Of a stretch of 64,000 bases of DNA, positions 35,369 to 47,531 are shown one piece after another (position 1 is the first letter of the stretch; each line of letters begins with the position of its first letter). The notes beneath the pieces were generated by a model. It was given only the letters and a program-made list of their open reading frames with translations, did not search any database and was not told where the DNA came from. This stretch comes from Rheum nobile (lineage: Eukaryota > Streptophyta > Magnoliopsida > Caryophyllales > Polygonaceae), in the NCBI GenBank assembly GCA_027886185.1, contig WOAB01000226.1, positions 1,178,001 to 1,242,000 on the forward strand. Direction: 5' to 3'. The position numbers and the translations under genes are program-made.

Positions 35369-38300
35369 ATGAATTCAAACGTGACCGCCGATTCAGTTCA
35401 CATAGGGAAGCTTCTGATTCATGTTGCCGAAAATGGTCACTCATTTGAGGTTGACTGTGATGAGTCCACTCTTGTGGAGGCAATCCAACAATATATGGAA
35501 TCTATGGAAGGGATTCCCCTGAGCGATCAGCTTTTGCTATGTGCTGACATGAAACTGGAGACCCATGAGCCACTTTCTGCATATAAGCTCCCATCAGATC
35601 AGGAAGAAGTCTTTTGCTTTAATAAAGCGAGATTGCAAGCTAACGCTGAACCACCTCCACCAGAACAATTAGAAATCCGTGAAATTCCGGAGCCACCTCC
35701 ACCATCCTCTTCTACTAATCCACACCCATTGGATGATGCTATGGACCCTGCCCTTAAGGCTTTACCTTCTTATGAGAGGCAGTTTAGGCATCATTACCAT
35801 CGTGGACATGCCATATACAACCGAACCGTGCTGAAGTATGAACATTGTCAAAAGGTGTTGAGAGAACAGAAAGTGCAAGAGAGAGGGATGGAGATTGCGG
35901 GGCGTAATCTGGAGCGTTTCTTTACAATCCTGTATCAGAACTATATGGATTTTTTGAAGTGCTTCTCACAGCAGCACCGGATGCATTCTGATCTTCTGAT
36001 GAACTTTGGAAGGGATATTGAAAAATTAAGGGTGTGCAAACTTATCCCAGCTTTGCAGACTTCTTCTCGCAGATGTTTGTTGGATCTGGTGAAGGAAGAT
36101 AACTTGCGGAAATTGGCTGAGAACTGTAGTAATTCTCACAGGCAGTTTGAAAATAAGGTGGCACAATTCAAGCATGTCTTTGGAAGGTTGAAGCAAGATG
36201 TTGAAGATCTGTTTTCTAGCAAAGCTTCACTACCAATCAGGGAAATGGAGCTGATGATTAGGGAACATCAGCAATACATCAACGAGCAGAAAAGTATAAT
36301 GCAGTCTTTAAGGTATGTTGTTCTCAATACATCCATGTTTCGGGTTAGATTTTTGTTAAACTTTCAAGTAATCACTTTAGTTTAGTATTTTCTGTATGAT
36401 CTAATGAATATGAAGTGAAGCATAAGAATATTTTATCATGAGTTGATGATAGCCTGCTAATTGTTGTTGTATTGTCTGTTATTATTTATGTATGCACACT
36501 TTGATCAAACACAATCAATCACAATGTTTCAGTTGTATTTGTATTCATTTTTCTGTTTATATGTTTTATATGATTTCTCATGGACAAGTTAAAGAGTACT
36601 GCAACAGTGCAACATCCTTTATGGCTTTGAATATGTTATGGGTGTGATATTAGCTAATTAGTGTGTTAATTCTTAATGGCTTTGAATAATTGTCTTGATT
36701 AATTTATGCAGTAAGGATGTATCAACGGTGAAAAAGCTAGTAGATGACTGTGTGGCTAGTCAATTGTCATCGTCTCTGCGTCCTCATGATGCAGTTTCTG
36801 CTTTGGGTCCTATGTACGAAGTCCATGAGAAAAATCACCTGCCAAGAATGAGGACTTGTGACCATTCACTAACTGATCTTCTCAATTTATGTGGTAACAG
36901 AAAGAATGAAATGAATAATTTTGTGCATAGCTACATGCAAAAGGTAGCTTTCATCCAGCATAACATAAAGGATGTCCGGTTACAATTTAATGCCTTCTCA
37001 GAGGCCCTAAAGCGTCAAGATGGACTATTTGAGGGCTTGAGACTGGTCCGAATGCTTGGATCTGCCTATAGGGCTTGTCTGGCTGAAGTAGTACGAAGAA
37101 AGGCCTCTATGAAACTTTACATGGGAATGGCTGGACAGCTGGCTGAAAAGCTCGCAGCAAAGAGGGAGATTGAGTTGAAGAAAAGAGAGGAGTTTTTGAA
37201 AGCACAAATTCCATTTATACCAAGAGATATATTGGCATCCATGGGTTTGTTTGATACTCCTAGCCAGTGTGATGTGAACATTGTTCCCTTTGACACTAAC
37301 TTATTGGACATTGATATTGTGGATATTGATCGCTACGCTCCTGAACATTTATTTGGACTGCCGTTCAGGAGTGAGAAGCAAGCAAATCCTAGAAGTTCTT
37401 TCTCTGGCTCCCATGACAGTGCTCATTCATCTGATCATGCCATGGATGCTTTAGAAAAGTATGAATCTGAGGACCTTCTTGAGGGCTGCGATTTGGTAGA
37501 GATTGCTGGGACCGGCAAATTGGAAGTGGAGAACGCAAAACTAAAAGCTGATCTTGCTTCTGCAATCGCCACAATTTGTTCCTTCAGCCCTGATTTCGTA
37601 TACGGTTTAACAGATGATAGTGAGCTGGATAGCTTCTTGAAAAACACAGCTGAGAAGACGGCCGAAGCTTTGCAATCAAAGGATGAGTATATGAAACATC
37701 TATTGTCTGAGTTGAAGGCAAGGCAGATGCAGGCTGAATCATACGAAAAACGCATTCAAGAATTGGAGCAACAACTATCTAATCAGTATATGAAAGGGGT
37801 AAAGTTTTCAGAAACTAATCATGCTACTTCCTGCAGTGCAAATACTGATGAACAAAAGTCAGAAATTTCAGTTCATGAAAATACACAACTGCATACTGGT
37901 TCTGGTGAACCTATGGATGAGGTCTCTTCTACATCCAACCCACTAGATGGAAAGCTAGAGCCTTGCTCTAAGTTGACCAGAAAAAGTCAAGAAGGGGTTG
38001 ATGAGAATATGACGGATTCACCCAGGATGCTGCATTCTCGCTTTGATTCTTGTATGATGGAACCTCAGCGAGAAGAAGAGCAAGATGAGCAAAAATATGG
38101 GAGTGAAAAGGTGCTCCAAAACTCAGGTGGTACTGTTGCTGATGGCATTAATGAGTGCCTGAACACTTTGCACCCTGAGCTTCAAGCGAATGTGGATGTA
38201 GAGTCGAAATCAGCTGGTGACCTTGTGCTGGAATTGCAAATTGCACTTGAAGAAAAGACAAATCAGTTGAGTGAAACTGAAAGCCAACTCAAGTCTGCTA

Positions 38301-40409
38301 TTGAGGAGGTTGCAAAACTGGGAAGGGAGTTAGAAACTAGCAGAAATCTCTTGGATGAATCACAGGTACATCATTACATTATTTTTCTCCATTGCAGGTT
38401 CTAATTTTTTTCCCTTTCTCTGTTTTTTAGGGGGGGGAGGGTTCTGCTGGGTGTGGATAAGGTTTATGGATTTTGAGATAAAGTAGACACAAATTTACCA
38501 AGAACCTAATTGGTGAGAATCTTCTTAGTCCTGGTTTATATAGAGACTTATTTACCTAATGAAGATTAAAATGCAATTGATGTAGAAACAAAAAATTTCT
38601 TTGTCTGTTTTCTAACTTCTACTGTTCTACATCAGTGGAGATCTGTTTTCCTATTGTTTGCCTTCTTGGTTCTTTCTTAATTAGGGTTGTCCTTCACATA
38701 ATCAAAATTGGCTTCCTCTTTAGGTTCAGAAGAAGATAAAAACAAGATAATGTTTTGTTTCATGCAGAAGTGAAAAATTTTGTTACATCTGCGGAAATGG
38801 TGAACAGAACAAACTTTCCGGTCAAGATATTAATTTATTACTGTATTTGAGTTGGATATGGTGAAGTTATACACCAGCTGATGACCTATGGCATCACTTC
38901 CTTCGTAGCCTTTTCATCTTTTCAACCTTTTTTGTTAGAATTAGTAAGGGTTTGCTGCATCTGCTAAATTTCCCATGTAGAATTGTGTATATGTCTAATT
39001 GATATAAATGTCCTGATAGAAACTATTGATATGGCTGTTGAGCAGTTGAACTGTGCTCATCTGGAGAACTGTCTCCATGAAGCCAGAGAAGAAGCCCAGA
39101 CTCACCTTTGTGCTGCTAATAGGAAGGCCTCAGAATATAACGCACTTCGGGAGTCTGCTGTGAAAATGCGCAGCCTTTTGAAGAGACTTAAATCTTCTGT
39201 CACTGTTTCTGGTGGAGTGCCTGCTTTTGCTGACTCTTTGCGCTCCCTTGCTCAGTCACTGTCCAAGTAAGAGTCCGGTTTAAAAACTGCTAAACGTATT
39301 TTTAGTAAACCTTCTTCACGTATATTTAGTAAACCTTCTTCATATTTATGTTATTGTATGATTTTACTAGCGCTATCTGTCTATATCATGCACGCTGATT
39401 CACTCAATCCTTCATTTCTATATATTTTCAGTTCGGTGAACGAAAACGAAGACGATTTTACTGCAGACTTCCGTGCTTGTGTAAGAGTTCTCGCTGATAG
39501 GGTAGGTATTTTGTCAAGGCAACGTGCCGAGCTCCTTGAGAGATGCTCTAAGGCTGAAGCTGGAAACAAGCTTCTCACGAAAGAGTTGGAAGAACATAAA
39601 GAGCTAGTCAAAACACTGTACACAAAGCATCAAGTGGAGAAACAGGTATACTTTCCACTATCCTTAGCATTACATTGCTTCCAAGTTCAAACTATTTGCT
39701 ACCGATTACAAAAGGATTTGAGAAGTGAATCATGTTCAAGTTGAGCAATAATCTGTTTGTGTTTGGGAATTTTTTCACCCAGCTTTTGCACTTAGACATG
39801 GATTGTTGCTTGAAACTTGGGATGGTCATTTTCACTTGTGGGTTTTCTTTGTCTGATGCTGTGAACATTGAAGTTGTTGCCTGAATGCTGAACTTGCAAA
39901 CCGGGATATTTGATTCTTGTCTCTCTTGGTTCCTCGCTGTGCTTCCTAGTATTATATCCAGAGTAGCACTTTCCATACAATGACTTGTATCTTTGTTGTC
40001 ACAGGCAAACAAGGAAAAGATATCATTTTGTCGCTTTGAAGTCCACGAGATTGCCGCCTTTGTCCAAAATGAAGCAGGCCATTACGAGGCAATAAGTAAG
40101 GACTGCTCTAACTATTACCTCTCCACTGAATCCGTTGCTCTGTTCACCGACCATCTTCCCAGCCTGCCTACTTACATAGTTGGGCAAATTGTCCATATTG
40201 AGAGGCAAGTGGTGAAGTCTCGACCAACCAGGCCCGAGCAGAACAGGGGTGACACGGTGGACCACCACGCGTCAGATCCCGTCACCAATCGTTTGGCACT
40301 GAATTCAGGGTTGTTGGCGAACCCATATGGTCTCCCCATTGGATGTGAATACTTTGTGGTGACGATTGCCATGTTGCCTGCTACATCCATTCATTCTACT
40401 GCTTCCTGA
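35369..40409 (+). CDS. ATG11: autophagy-related protein 11 (ATG11)
   Basis: This is a scaffold/adaptor of the ATG1/ATG13 kinase complex that promotes autophagosome formation in the cytoplasm. The coding exons I infer are 35369-36312, 36712-38365, 39046-39266, 39432-39645 and 40005-40409. All introns have GT/AG borders and phases that join cleanly, giving 1145 aa, near the length of plant ATG11. Residues 10-90 form the ubiquitin-like N-terminus (IHVAENGHSFEVDC...). An ATG17-like, helix-rich region follows (SYERQFRHHYHRGHAIYNRT; about 130-500). Coiled coils lie around 590-900. The last two exons encode the conserved ATG11 C-terminal domain (CRFEVHEIAAFVQNEAGHYE, YIVGQIVHIERQVV). Exon 3 starts after the AG at 39044-39045, chosen because it continues ...DESQ into LNCAHLENCLHEA. 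A polyadenylation-like AATAAA is at 40482. The gene appears intact and lies convergent with bL35c. Confidence 0.95.
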
Positions 40410-40481
40410 TCCTGCAACTAAGCAGACAAGATATGACGGAAGAAAAGAAAACAGAGAATTCCTCCATTTGTAAATATGTAT

Positions 40482-40487
40482 AATAAA
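40482..40487 (+). terminator. ATG11 polyadenylation-like signal
   Basis: An AATAAA lies 73 bp after the ATG11 stop codon, followed by an A/G-rich then T-rich stretch. It is the best candidate near-upstream element for 3' end formation. About 830 bp separate it from the convergent bL35c stop codon. Confidence 0.5.
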
Positions 40488-40559
40488 CTTGTGTAAAGAG
40501 AAAAAGAAAAAAGAAAAGAAAAAGAGCCCCCTCAGAACCTCCTCTGTACAGCTAACATT

Positions 40560-41312
40560 GACTTTGGTTTTATTATGGTTTCCCTTAATGTAGGGTAGTT
40601 GCTACTTGCTACTCTTTTGAACAGATTAACGGTAAATAATGATCAGATTGTTCTTCATTCTTGCAAGATGCTAGCCTTTTCAACTTCAGTTCCATCCATT
40701 GTAGAGAAACATTTAACTGAAGTATCTTTGTCAGGTGTTTGTTAATCTGGTGGCTCTGTTTGCCACCCTAAAATATTAGACATATATTTGTTTTTGTTTT
40801 TTCATAGGGTATGAAGACTTAAAGTGTATCACAAGATAAAGAGTTCATTTGATTGACCAAATAATAATTGAGTAGCTTGATTGAACTGTTAATATGTAAC
40901 TTTCTAAGACATTAGTAATTTTTTGTTTGTAGACTCATTTACAATGGAGGTTGTCTTTCCAACATGCAAGAAGTTGATGTTTAGATGGATTGCTAAGCAG
41001 CGTCTAATAAGCACATTAGCTTGTTTTAGGATTGTTCTCTTTAATCATATACCCAGCACATGGAATGAAGCATCTTCACAGTGCAAATCTTGGAATAACT
41101 ATCGCCAGATTAATCACAGTCAAAAGTAATCCAATTGAATGTCAATAAGCCAGACCAATCTACTTGCAAGTGGAAGCCAAAAATGAGCACTAAATTAAAC
41201 GAGATTCAAACAGACAAGAAGCCCAAAACAGCTATTCAGCAGCCTGTAAATAGAGATTATACATGTTGGGAAGATTAACATTAAACTTTTCCTGGTGAGG
41301 AGACCTCCGAGT
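40560..41312. other. convergent intergenic spacer ATG11/bL35c
   Basis: It holds the 3' UTRs of the two convergent genes. I see no further gene; a 68-codon frame near 40923 lacks recognisable features. Confidence 0.5.
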
Positions 41313-42772
41313 CTACTTGGCATTCCGATTCACCTTCAGGTACGGTAAGCAGCCTATGACGTTGTTGTAGTCACTCCTGTGTACTTGGACCTGTGAAGAG
41401 CGACGCATACAAGGGAAGTCAGAAACACAAACTGAGTTCAGAAGAAGGCATGGATTTGTTACTATGGTTGAAAGCAAAGTCTTTCAAAATGCTAATGTGG
41501 GTATTACTGCACTAATTTGTTTCTTCTCCTCACAAAAATACACCACAGAGGTGACAATTCTTACTTTCCAACAATGTCACACAAATACAGAAATGAAAAC
41601 GACATTGACACGGAAATCCTATTAGAGTTTTCAGGTAACATAGCTTTCCAAAGCCACCCATTATTTTTCTAAGCATTTGAATATGCACTTCTCCTAATTA
41701 GGCGCTGTAAATAAGACCTTACAGGAAATCTTGTACATCATATACTTAGAATACAACAAAATATATTGGTAGAACACAATCACAGCTATAATTAACAGAC
41801 TCATCTATTGAAAATGCAGACACTAATTTTGTTTCATGCTAGTCCTACATTGCAAATGAAGGGAATGAGAGTGAACGGTATGAGTTGAGATAGCAGATAA
41901 TCTGCTGAGTCAAGGCCATCTTGTAACTTCCTATACTTGAATCTCTCTTATTGTATTCCTTTGGAGGGAATAAAAGAGAGTTAATAGGTTTATTATATCA
42001 ACTCAGCCTTCATATAGATCAAAAGAGAAGTTCAATACAAACATCTACCTATGTAGATAATCAATATAAGCAATCCAATCCAACACCATTTCCTTGTCCA
42101 GAACAAGCATAATTCTTTGACCAAAAAGAGCATAACACAATGTTATAATCAAAACATACAGCTTATTAGGATTGATCAGACCCCAAATCATAACCGCATA
42201 ACACAACGCAACTATCAATTGAAGATGCAATTAAAAAGCATATGCAAAATCCAAGTCAATTTCAAACCCTAGAGACAGAGATTATCAATTGAAGCCAAAT
42301 CAAAGTAATGATACCATTTTAGAGAGACGCAATTTGCGCTTAGTGTTCTTCTTAACGAGCAGATGCTGCTTCCCAGCTCTCCTCCTCATTATCTTCCCAC
42401 TTCCTGTTACCCTGAACCTCTTCGCCGACGCCTAATCAACCAATCACCGACGAACAAATTTCTCTCAGAATTATATACATAACAAACACAGAGAAAGAGA
42501 GAGAAAGGGACCTTGTGCGTCTTCATCTTATAGCCCTTGGCGGCGACTATAGCGGGAGGAGAAGACTTGTGAGGAGCGGAGACCACGTTGTTTCTGGTTT
42601 GGCGAAGAATTGGGCGAATTCCGGAAGAGGAAATGGAATAAGAGGAGCTCAGCTTCAATTGGCTCAACTTGAGGTGGCTTCCATGGAAGGATCGAATTGA
42701 AGGTCGTGAAAGAAGAGAACAGGTTTGGAATTTGGGATTCAAAGGTATAATTGAAGCCATCGCCATCGCCAT
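41313..42772 (-). CDS. RPL35: chloroplast 50S ribosomal protein bL35c
   Basis: This is a plastid ribosomal large-subunit protein encoded in the nucleus. Three exons on the minus strand (42512-42772, 42315-42431, 41313-41390) join in frame with GT/AG introns of 80 and 924 bp, giving 151 aa. Residues 1 to about 75 are Ser-rich and poor in acidic residues (MAMAMASIIPLNPKFQTCSL), typical of a chloroplast transit peptide. The mature part has the bL35 signature: GYKMKTHKASAKRFRVTGSG, KIMRRRAGKQHLL and KKNTKRKLRLSK. The plastid/plant tail DYNNVIGCLPYLKV is in exon 3. An MxMxM start offers several ATGs; the first was chosen. The upstream side is only about 345 bp before a 13-kb transposon nest, so its promoter must be compact or partly transposon-derived. 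Confidence 0.93.
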
Positions 42773-42904
42773 TGCTCTTTGCCTGCGACTCTACTCTGCT
42801 CTCTTTCAATGGAGCAAGGCTTGTATTATGAAGATAAGAGGTGAGGTGTAGCGAATAGAGACTATTGTCAGTTTGTCACCTCCACTTCTGCGCATGTCCG
42901 GGTA

Positions 42905-43008
42905 TTTTCTTTTTCTTTTTCTTTTTCTTTTTCTTTTTCTTTTTCTTTTTCTTTTTCTTTTTCTTTTTCTTTTTCTTTTCCTTTTCCTTTTCCTTTTCCT
43001 TTTTTTCC
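42905..43008. repeat. (CTTTTT)n / (CTTTTC)n microsatellite
   Basis: About twelve CTTTTT units followed by four CTTTTC units, 130-240 bp upstream of the bL35c start codon. On the minus strand it is an (AAAAAG)n purine tract, the same unit as the tail of the LINE at 56268-56286. Confidence 0.9.
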
Positions 43009-43384
43009 CCTAAAACAATATTTTCACAGTTTGATGTGGTTATTCAATATTGTAAACTTTACATTTAATAAAGTTAAGGTTAAAAATAGTAATAAATGGT
43101 CCTTTTTTTAAATATACTCCCTCCAGAAAATATTTGTCTTCCTATTATTGTTCACACTTATTAAGAAGAGTATCACAATATACTCTTATTTATTATAGTA
43201 CTCTTTTATTTTTTGAAAATCACTACTAATAACTAACCATTAATTAACATTTCAAAAAAAAACTAAAATTTAATTATAAGGATAAATGTGTAAAATAAAG
43301 AACAAAATAGTTATAAAAAACAAATACTTATAAACAAAAATTATAAATTAAAAAGACAAATATGTTTAGAAAGAGAAATATGTT

Positions 43385-44612
43385 ATTTACGAGCTCAGAT
43401 CATTGTCATACATCAATTGAATTAGCCTCAACTAGTTCATTAAAAAACAAACCATTCAAGTTCGAAAAAATCTGGATGACAAGAAAAGACTTCAAAAATG
43501 TTGTAAAACAAGCCTGTAGAACAAATTATCATGGATCAATGATGTATGACCTAGTTTCAAAGACAAAACTACTAAAGAAGCACGCCAAACTATGGAATAA
43601 AACGACGTTTGGTAATGTTTTCACTCAACTTAAAGACATAGAGAAACAATTATCTGAGATTCAAATTAATATCTGCACTAATGCAAATATTAGTGAAATC
43701 CAGAAACAAAAGAGACTTATTGACAAGAAAGAGAAATTACTAACCTTCCAAAAAATATTCTAGAACCAAAGAGCAAAAGTGAAACATATTAAACTAACTG
43801 ACATTAATTCGAGCTATTTTCATAAAATTGCAAGTGGTAGAAGAAATAGAAAAATCATTAAAGAAATAAAAACCCAAGAAGGAACGAACATTATTGGTGA
43901 AGAGAATATCAGAAATGAAATTAGAAATGACTTTATCAAAAGATTTAAAAGTGAAGAAATGAATGATGCTCTACTGCAAGAAAATCTAGAATTAATACAC
44001 ACTGAAATATCAATGGAAGATAACGAAGAATTAACCAGAAATATCACTAATGATGAAATTAAAAAGGCAGTGTTTGATATTGGTACAGACAAATTGCCAG
44101 GATCGGACGGCATGACAGTTGGATTCTATCAAAAATACTGGGATATTGTGGGACCTTCTGTAATCCAAGCTGTAAAAAGCTTTTTTTCTTTCAGGAAGAT
44201 TACTTAAGCAGATCAATCATACATTTATATCTCTAATACCAAAATGTGACAATCCAAACTCAACAAACCATTATAGACCGATTAGTTTATGCTCTACAAT
44301 TTATAAAATAATCTCAAAAACTATAACTAATAGACTGAAAAACACTATGGAAAAATTAATCCACCCTCTTCAGGATGCATTTGTAGTTAATAGAGTCATC
44401 CAAGATAATATCTTAATAACTCATGAAATTTTCCACTCTTTCAAATCGAAACAAGGAGCTGAAGGATTTATAGCACTCAAATTAGATATGGAAAAAACAT
44501 ATGATAGAATTGAATGAAATTTCATTTTTAAAATCATGAAGAAATTTGGATTCCATTCGAAATTCATAAACTGGATCACAGAATGCATCACGACAGTGTC
44601 CTTTTCGGTACT
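43385..44612 (+). pseudogene. LINE ORF2, first part (endonuclease end and RT N-part)
   Basis: The translation gives the endonuclease end (SSDHCHTSIELAS), then KPFKFEKIWMTRKDF and the RT finger region: TRNITNDEIKKAVFDIG, DKLPGSDGMTVGFYQKYW, HYRPISLCSTIYKIISK and FIALKLDMEKTYDRIE. A TAG ends the first frame at 43762. A frameshift near 44200 breaks the ORF within the region joining ...SFFSFRKIT to INHTFISLIPK, and a TGA follows DRIE. It is then cut by the gypsy insertion at GTACT. Confidence 0.85.
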
Positions 44613-44863
44613 TGTGATACCCCGTAATTTTGTAAGGTTATTTTGGGAATTATGGAATTTTCCCGAGTACCCGTTGTGTACGTCGGATTTAATTCAGGTA
44701 GCTTGAGACATTCTGTAATGTGTTCTGTATCTGTAATATTTTTCTCAGTGAAATAATATACAGACAAGGTGCCTTAGATTTTAATTGTCGTTCGCGTACG
44801 ATAATTTTTATCCCGGTTTAACGTCTGGTTCGTTCAAAGCTGAACGGGCGGGAAAAGGGAGAA

Positions 44864-45472
44864 ACGGCGACCGCCGTTAAGAAACGGCGACCGCCGTGGT
44901 TGAACCCGGGGAGTCAGCGTATCAGCTTCCAGCTGGCCGCGACAGACCTGGCAACGGCGACTGCCGCATTTACGGCGACCGCCGCGTGCCCGCCGCAGGC
45001 AAAAACGGCGACCGCCGTGATTGTCCAGTGGGCATTGCCCGTTGGTCGCCGACGGAAATCGAGGGCGCCGATCTTGCTTTCGGCCGCGTCTCAGGGTTTG
45101 GTTGAACGCTTCAGACACTTTGGCTATAAAAGGAGGTGTTGGGGGTGAGGTTTTGAGCCATCCCAGCACCAAACCTCTGCCAAATTCGCCTCTCGCCGGA
45201 GTTGTGTTTTCGCCGGAGTTTGAAGGTCTCACCGGTGTTGCTTTAGTGTGGTTCCTGAGTGCCTTTGTGAAGCTTTTGATTAGCCTTGGAGGTTAGAAGC
45301 CAAAGCAAGTCGAAGGAGGCCTAACCACTCGTGTTTGGGGGTGAGTTTTCTCTCGTTTCAGTCGGCCGTGTTCTTCACGGCGACCGCCGTGTTCTTCACG
45401 GCGACCGCCGTGTTCTTCATGGCGACCGCCATGATGAATACGGCGACCCCCGCCAAGAACGGCGACCGCTGC
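44864..45472. repeat. GC-rich 14-bp dyads flanking the LTR TATA box
   Basis: About ten copies of ACGGCG-AC-CGCCGT (6-bp arms, 2-nt centre) start at 44864, 44884, 44954, 44972, 45005, 45377, 45398, 45419, 45440 and 45459. Three are degenerate. The copy at 45419 reads ATGGCG-AC-CGCCAT, with both arms changed together. The 3' LTR has about seven copies. Short frames here on either strand are by-products of the repeat. Confidence 0.85.
45125..45131 (+). promoter_or_regulatory. TATA box of the gypsy 5' LTR
   Basis: TATAAAA in the context GGCTATAAAAGGAGG. The identical context recurs in the 3' LTR (52031-52037) and on the minus strand in the other gypsy LTR (4273-4279), so it marks the likely start of U3-driven transcription. 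Confidence 0.7.
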
Positions 45473-46087
45473 CAGAGCCCAGAACGCCTTCGTGGCTTTG
45501 GCTTGGTTGTCGTCGTGGCGTCTTTCCTTTCGTATTCTTTCGCCGTGTTTAGATTCGTACTGTTTATGTCGGATCTAACTTAGGGTTCCTTTTATGGGTT
45601 GACTCGAAGGTTGTTGTGCTGTCGAAACTATACCGTGTCGAGCCCGGAATCCAGTTGACGTCGTTAGACTATTATGCGGATTAAGGCAAGTGGCGGTTCA
45701 CTCTTGCTCATTCGTTCCATATTTACATTAATTATCAGTAGTTTATCTGAGTAATTAATTTGGAATGAATATTCTGTTTGTCTGGAAACGGTTTTGTTAA
45801 ACTGTTTTGAAAATCATATAATAGGTTGTATATCTGTTAGAACAACGCTATTATCTGTGATCGCCTTTCGGGCCTTTATGTGGATTTATCCAGTAACTGT
45901 TGTTGTGCTATACTGTTTAGTTAGCACTAGTGGCTAGGAACGCTATGTACCTTGAGGAGGTTTAGCTGTTTCTTTATAACTGGTACTTGGTGGTTCATCC
46001 CCAGTACTTTCTCTTTGGTCATGACCATACCCTTTCACAGGGTAGGCGCACTTCGCTAGTGCCAAATCTTCCAGGGTTCATCCCTTC

Positions 46088-46175
46088 GATATCTCTTGTG
46101 AGGAGATCCGATATCTCTTGTGAGGAGATCCGATATCTCTTGTGAGGAGATCCGATATCTCTTGTGTGGAGATGT
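46088..46175 (+). repeat. 22-bp tandem repeat in the gypsy LTR, four units
   Basis: Four units of GATATCTCTTGTGAGGAGAT + CC, each able to pair internally (ATCTC with GAGAT). The same array sits in the 3' LTR (52973-53060). The related minus-strand LTR has one hairpin-like equivalent near 3299-3316. Confidence 0.9.
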
Positions 46176-47098
46176 AAAAGCTTATAACGTAATGCTCGTT
46201 TTGGAATTAAATAAGATAAGTGCCCGAGTGCACATGATTAATATACCTTGGGCGAGTAGTACAGCTAAGTTCAGTGTAGCTAGGAAAACTCGTCTTGACT
46301 TGAATGTAGTACGTTCTCTTTCCAATCTGGATTCGCTGTAGGCGATGCGGTTGGTCGTGAACCGAAGCATCTCAGTCAGTTTTAAATCATTGTTGTATGA
46401 TCCTGTAATCATTCCAGATTTGTCATATTTCCTTAAAGACTCATTTCAGTTGGAGTCTTCTTTTCGAGTCGATTTCTGTGAAGATGAAGTCTTCCAGAAT
46501 CTTCTCTCATGCATACCTCTTGTTGTTATTCCGTGAAAGTGCCAGGTTATGTATCGTCCCTTCGGTTATTATTCGAGGGACAATGATAGTAAACAATTAC
46601 GATCACTCGAACCATTATGCTTTTTACCCTTGCTAGTCTATTCAAGTAGACTAACCCACGAACTTTGTTCTCCGCATGTGGGCTGGTGTCATCCGTTCGA
46701 TTCGGCACATCAGATAGAGTGAAGATTTGAGGAGACTAGATTGACTATGAAGACGACGGTTGTTTTTTGATGTTTTAATAATTGCTTTTAATCAGGTTGA
46801 GATCCTTGGGCAGGTGATCATCACGATCACAACCCCGTTTGTAAAATCTTTTATTTGTCTTCCGCTGTACTTTGTTTGAACTCTGTGTTTGGCCTATTCG
46901 GGATTGGGTTGTAATCCCGTAACTCTTGTTTCCTCGACAATGTTATGTTTTGGAATTTATTGCTTTATCTTTGTGTATCAATTGCATTTCATAAATTGTA
47001 TTTATTTGGTAAAGCCTTGGGTGATCTCGGTAAGGAACACTGGGATCACTGGCGGTAATACCTTTCCAAAAAGGGTTAAGTTTTGGGGGTGTTACAAT

Positions 47099-47113
47099 TG
47101 TGGTATCAGAGCC
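47099..47113 (+). other. primer-binding site of the gypsy element
   Basis: TGGTATCAGAGCC follows the LTR end after four bases. It is complementary to the 3' end of initiator methionine tRNA, the usual primer for reverse transcription in plant LTR elements. Confidence 0.9.
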
Positions 47114-47531
47114 AAAGGTTTTAAAACGGGTTTGAGATTTTATAAATCATTTATCCGTTTTTGAAAATGCTTCAAAGGGGCTATGAATTTTCAAAGTGAA
47201 AAGAATTTCAAAACACCGTTCATAGCCATGTCTTCTGTACAGTCTGATATAGTAAGCTTGCTTCTATGTCTAGAAAGACTAATTCCTTTCCCGTTGCCCC
47301 GTTTGATATGGGTGCATTCTGTTCTCTTCAGAGGAACCCGGGAGAAGCCGAGGTGGTTTCACCATCTCTAGCTAGGCTTGATTCCCAGTTCGTTCGTTGT
47401 GAGTTGAGGTTGTAGAACCTAGTAACTCGGTTCGAGTCCATCAATAGAAATTACCAAGTTGATCTATTCTAAGTTGATTTTATTATAATAATTATATCAA
47501 AATGATACTAAAGTGATAAAATCCTTGGAAT

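Larger units (their letters stand above)
44613..47096 (+). repeat. 5' LTR of the gypsy element
   Basis: It starts TGTGATACCCCG and ends GGGGGTGTTACA (2484 bp). A TATA box (45125-45131) has clusters of GC-rich dyads upstream (44864-45018) and downstream (45377-45472). Four tandem 22-bp units lie at 46088-46175. It is 59 bp longer than the 3' LTR, largely because it carries more dyad-repeat copies. Confidence 0.93.

Noticed and set aside
39358..39744. ORFs extending through ATG11 introns, for example MILLALSVYIMHADSLN
   Set aside because: The part before the AG at 39431 is intronic; only the segment starting SVNENEDDF joins in frame with exon 3.
44834..45583. GC-rich ORFs with Arg/Gly/Asp or Ala/Thr repeats on both strands, repeated at 51752-52468
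   Set aside because: They lie in the LTR and derive from the CGGCGACCGCCG dyads. They occur in both LTRs and have no known domain.
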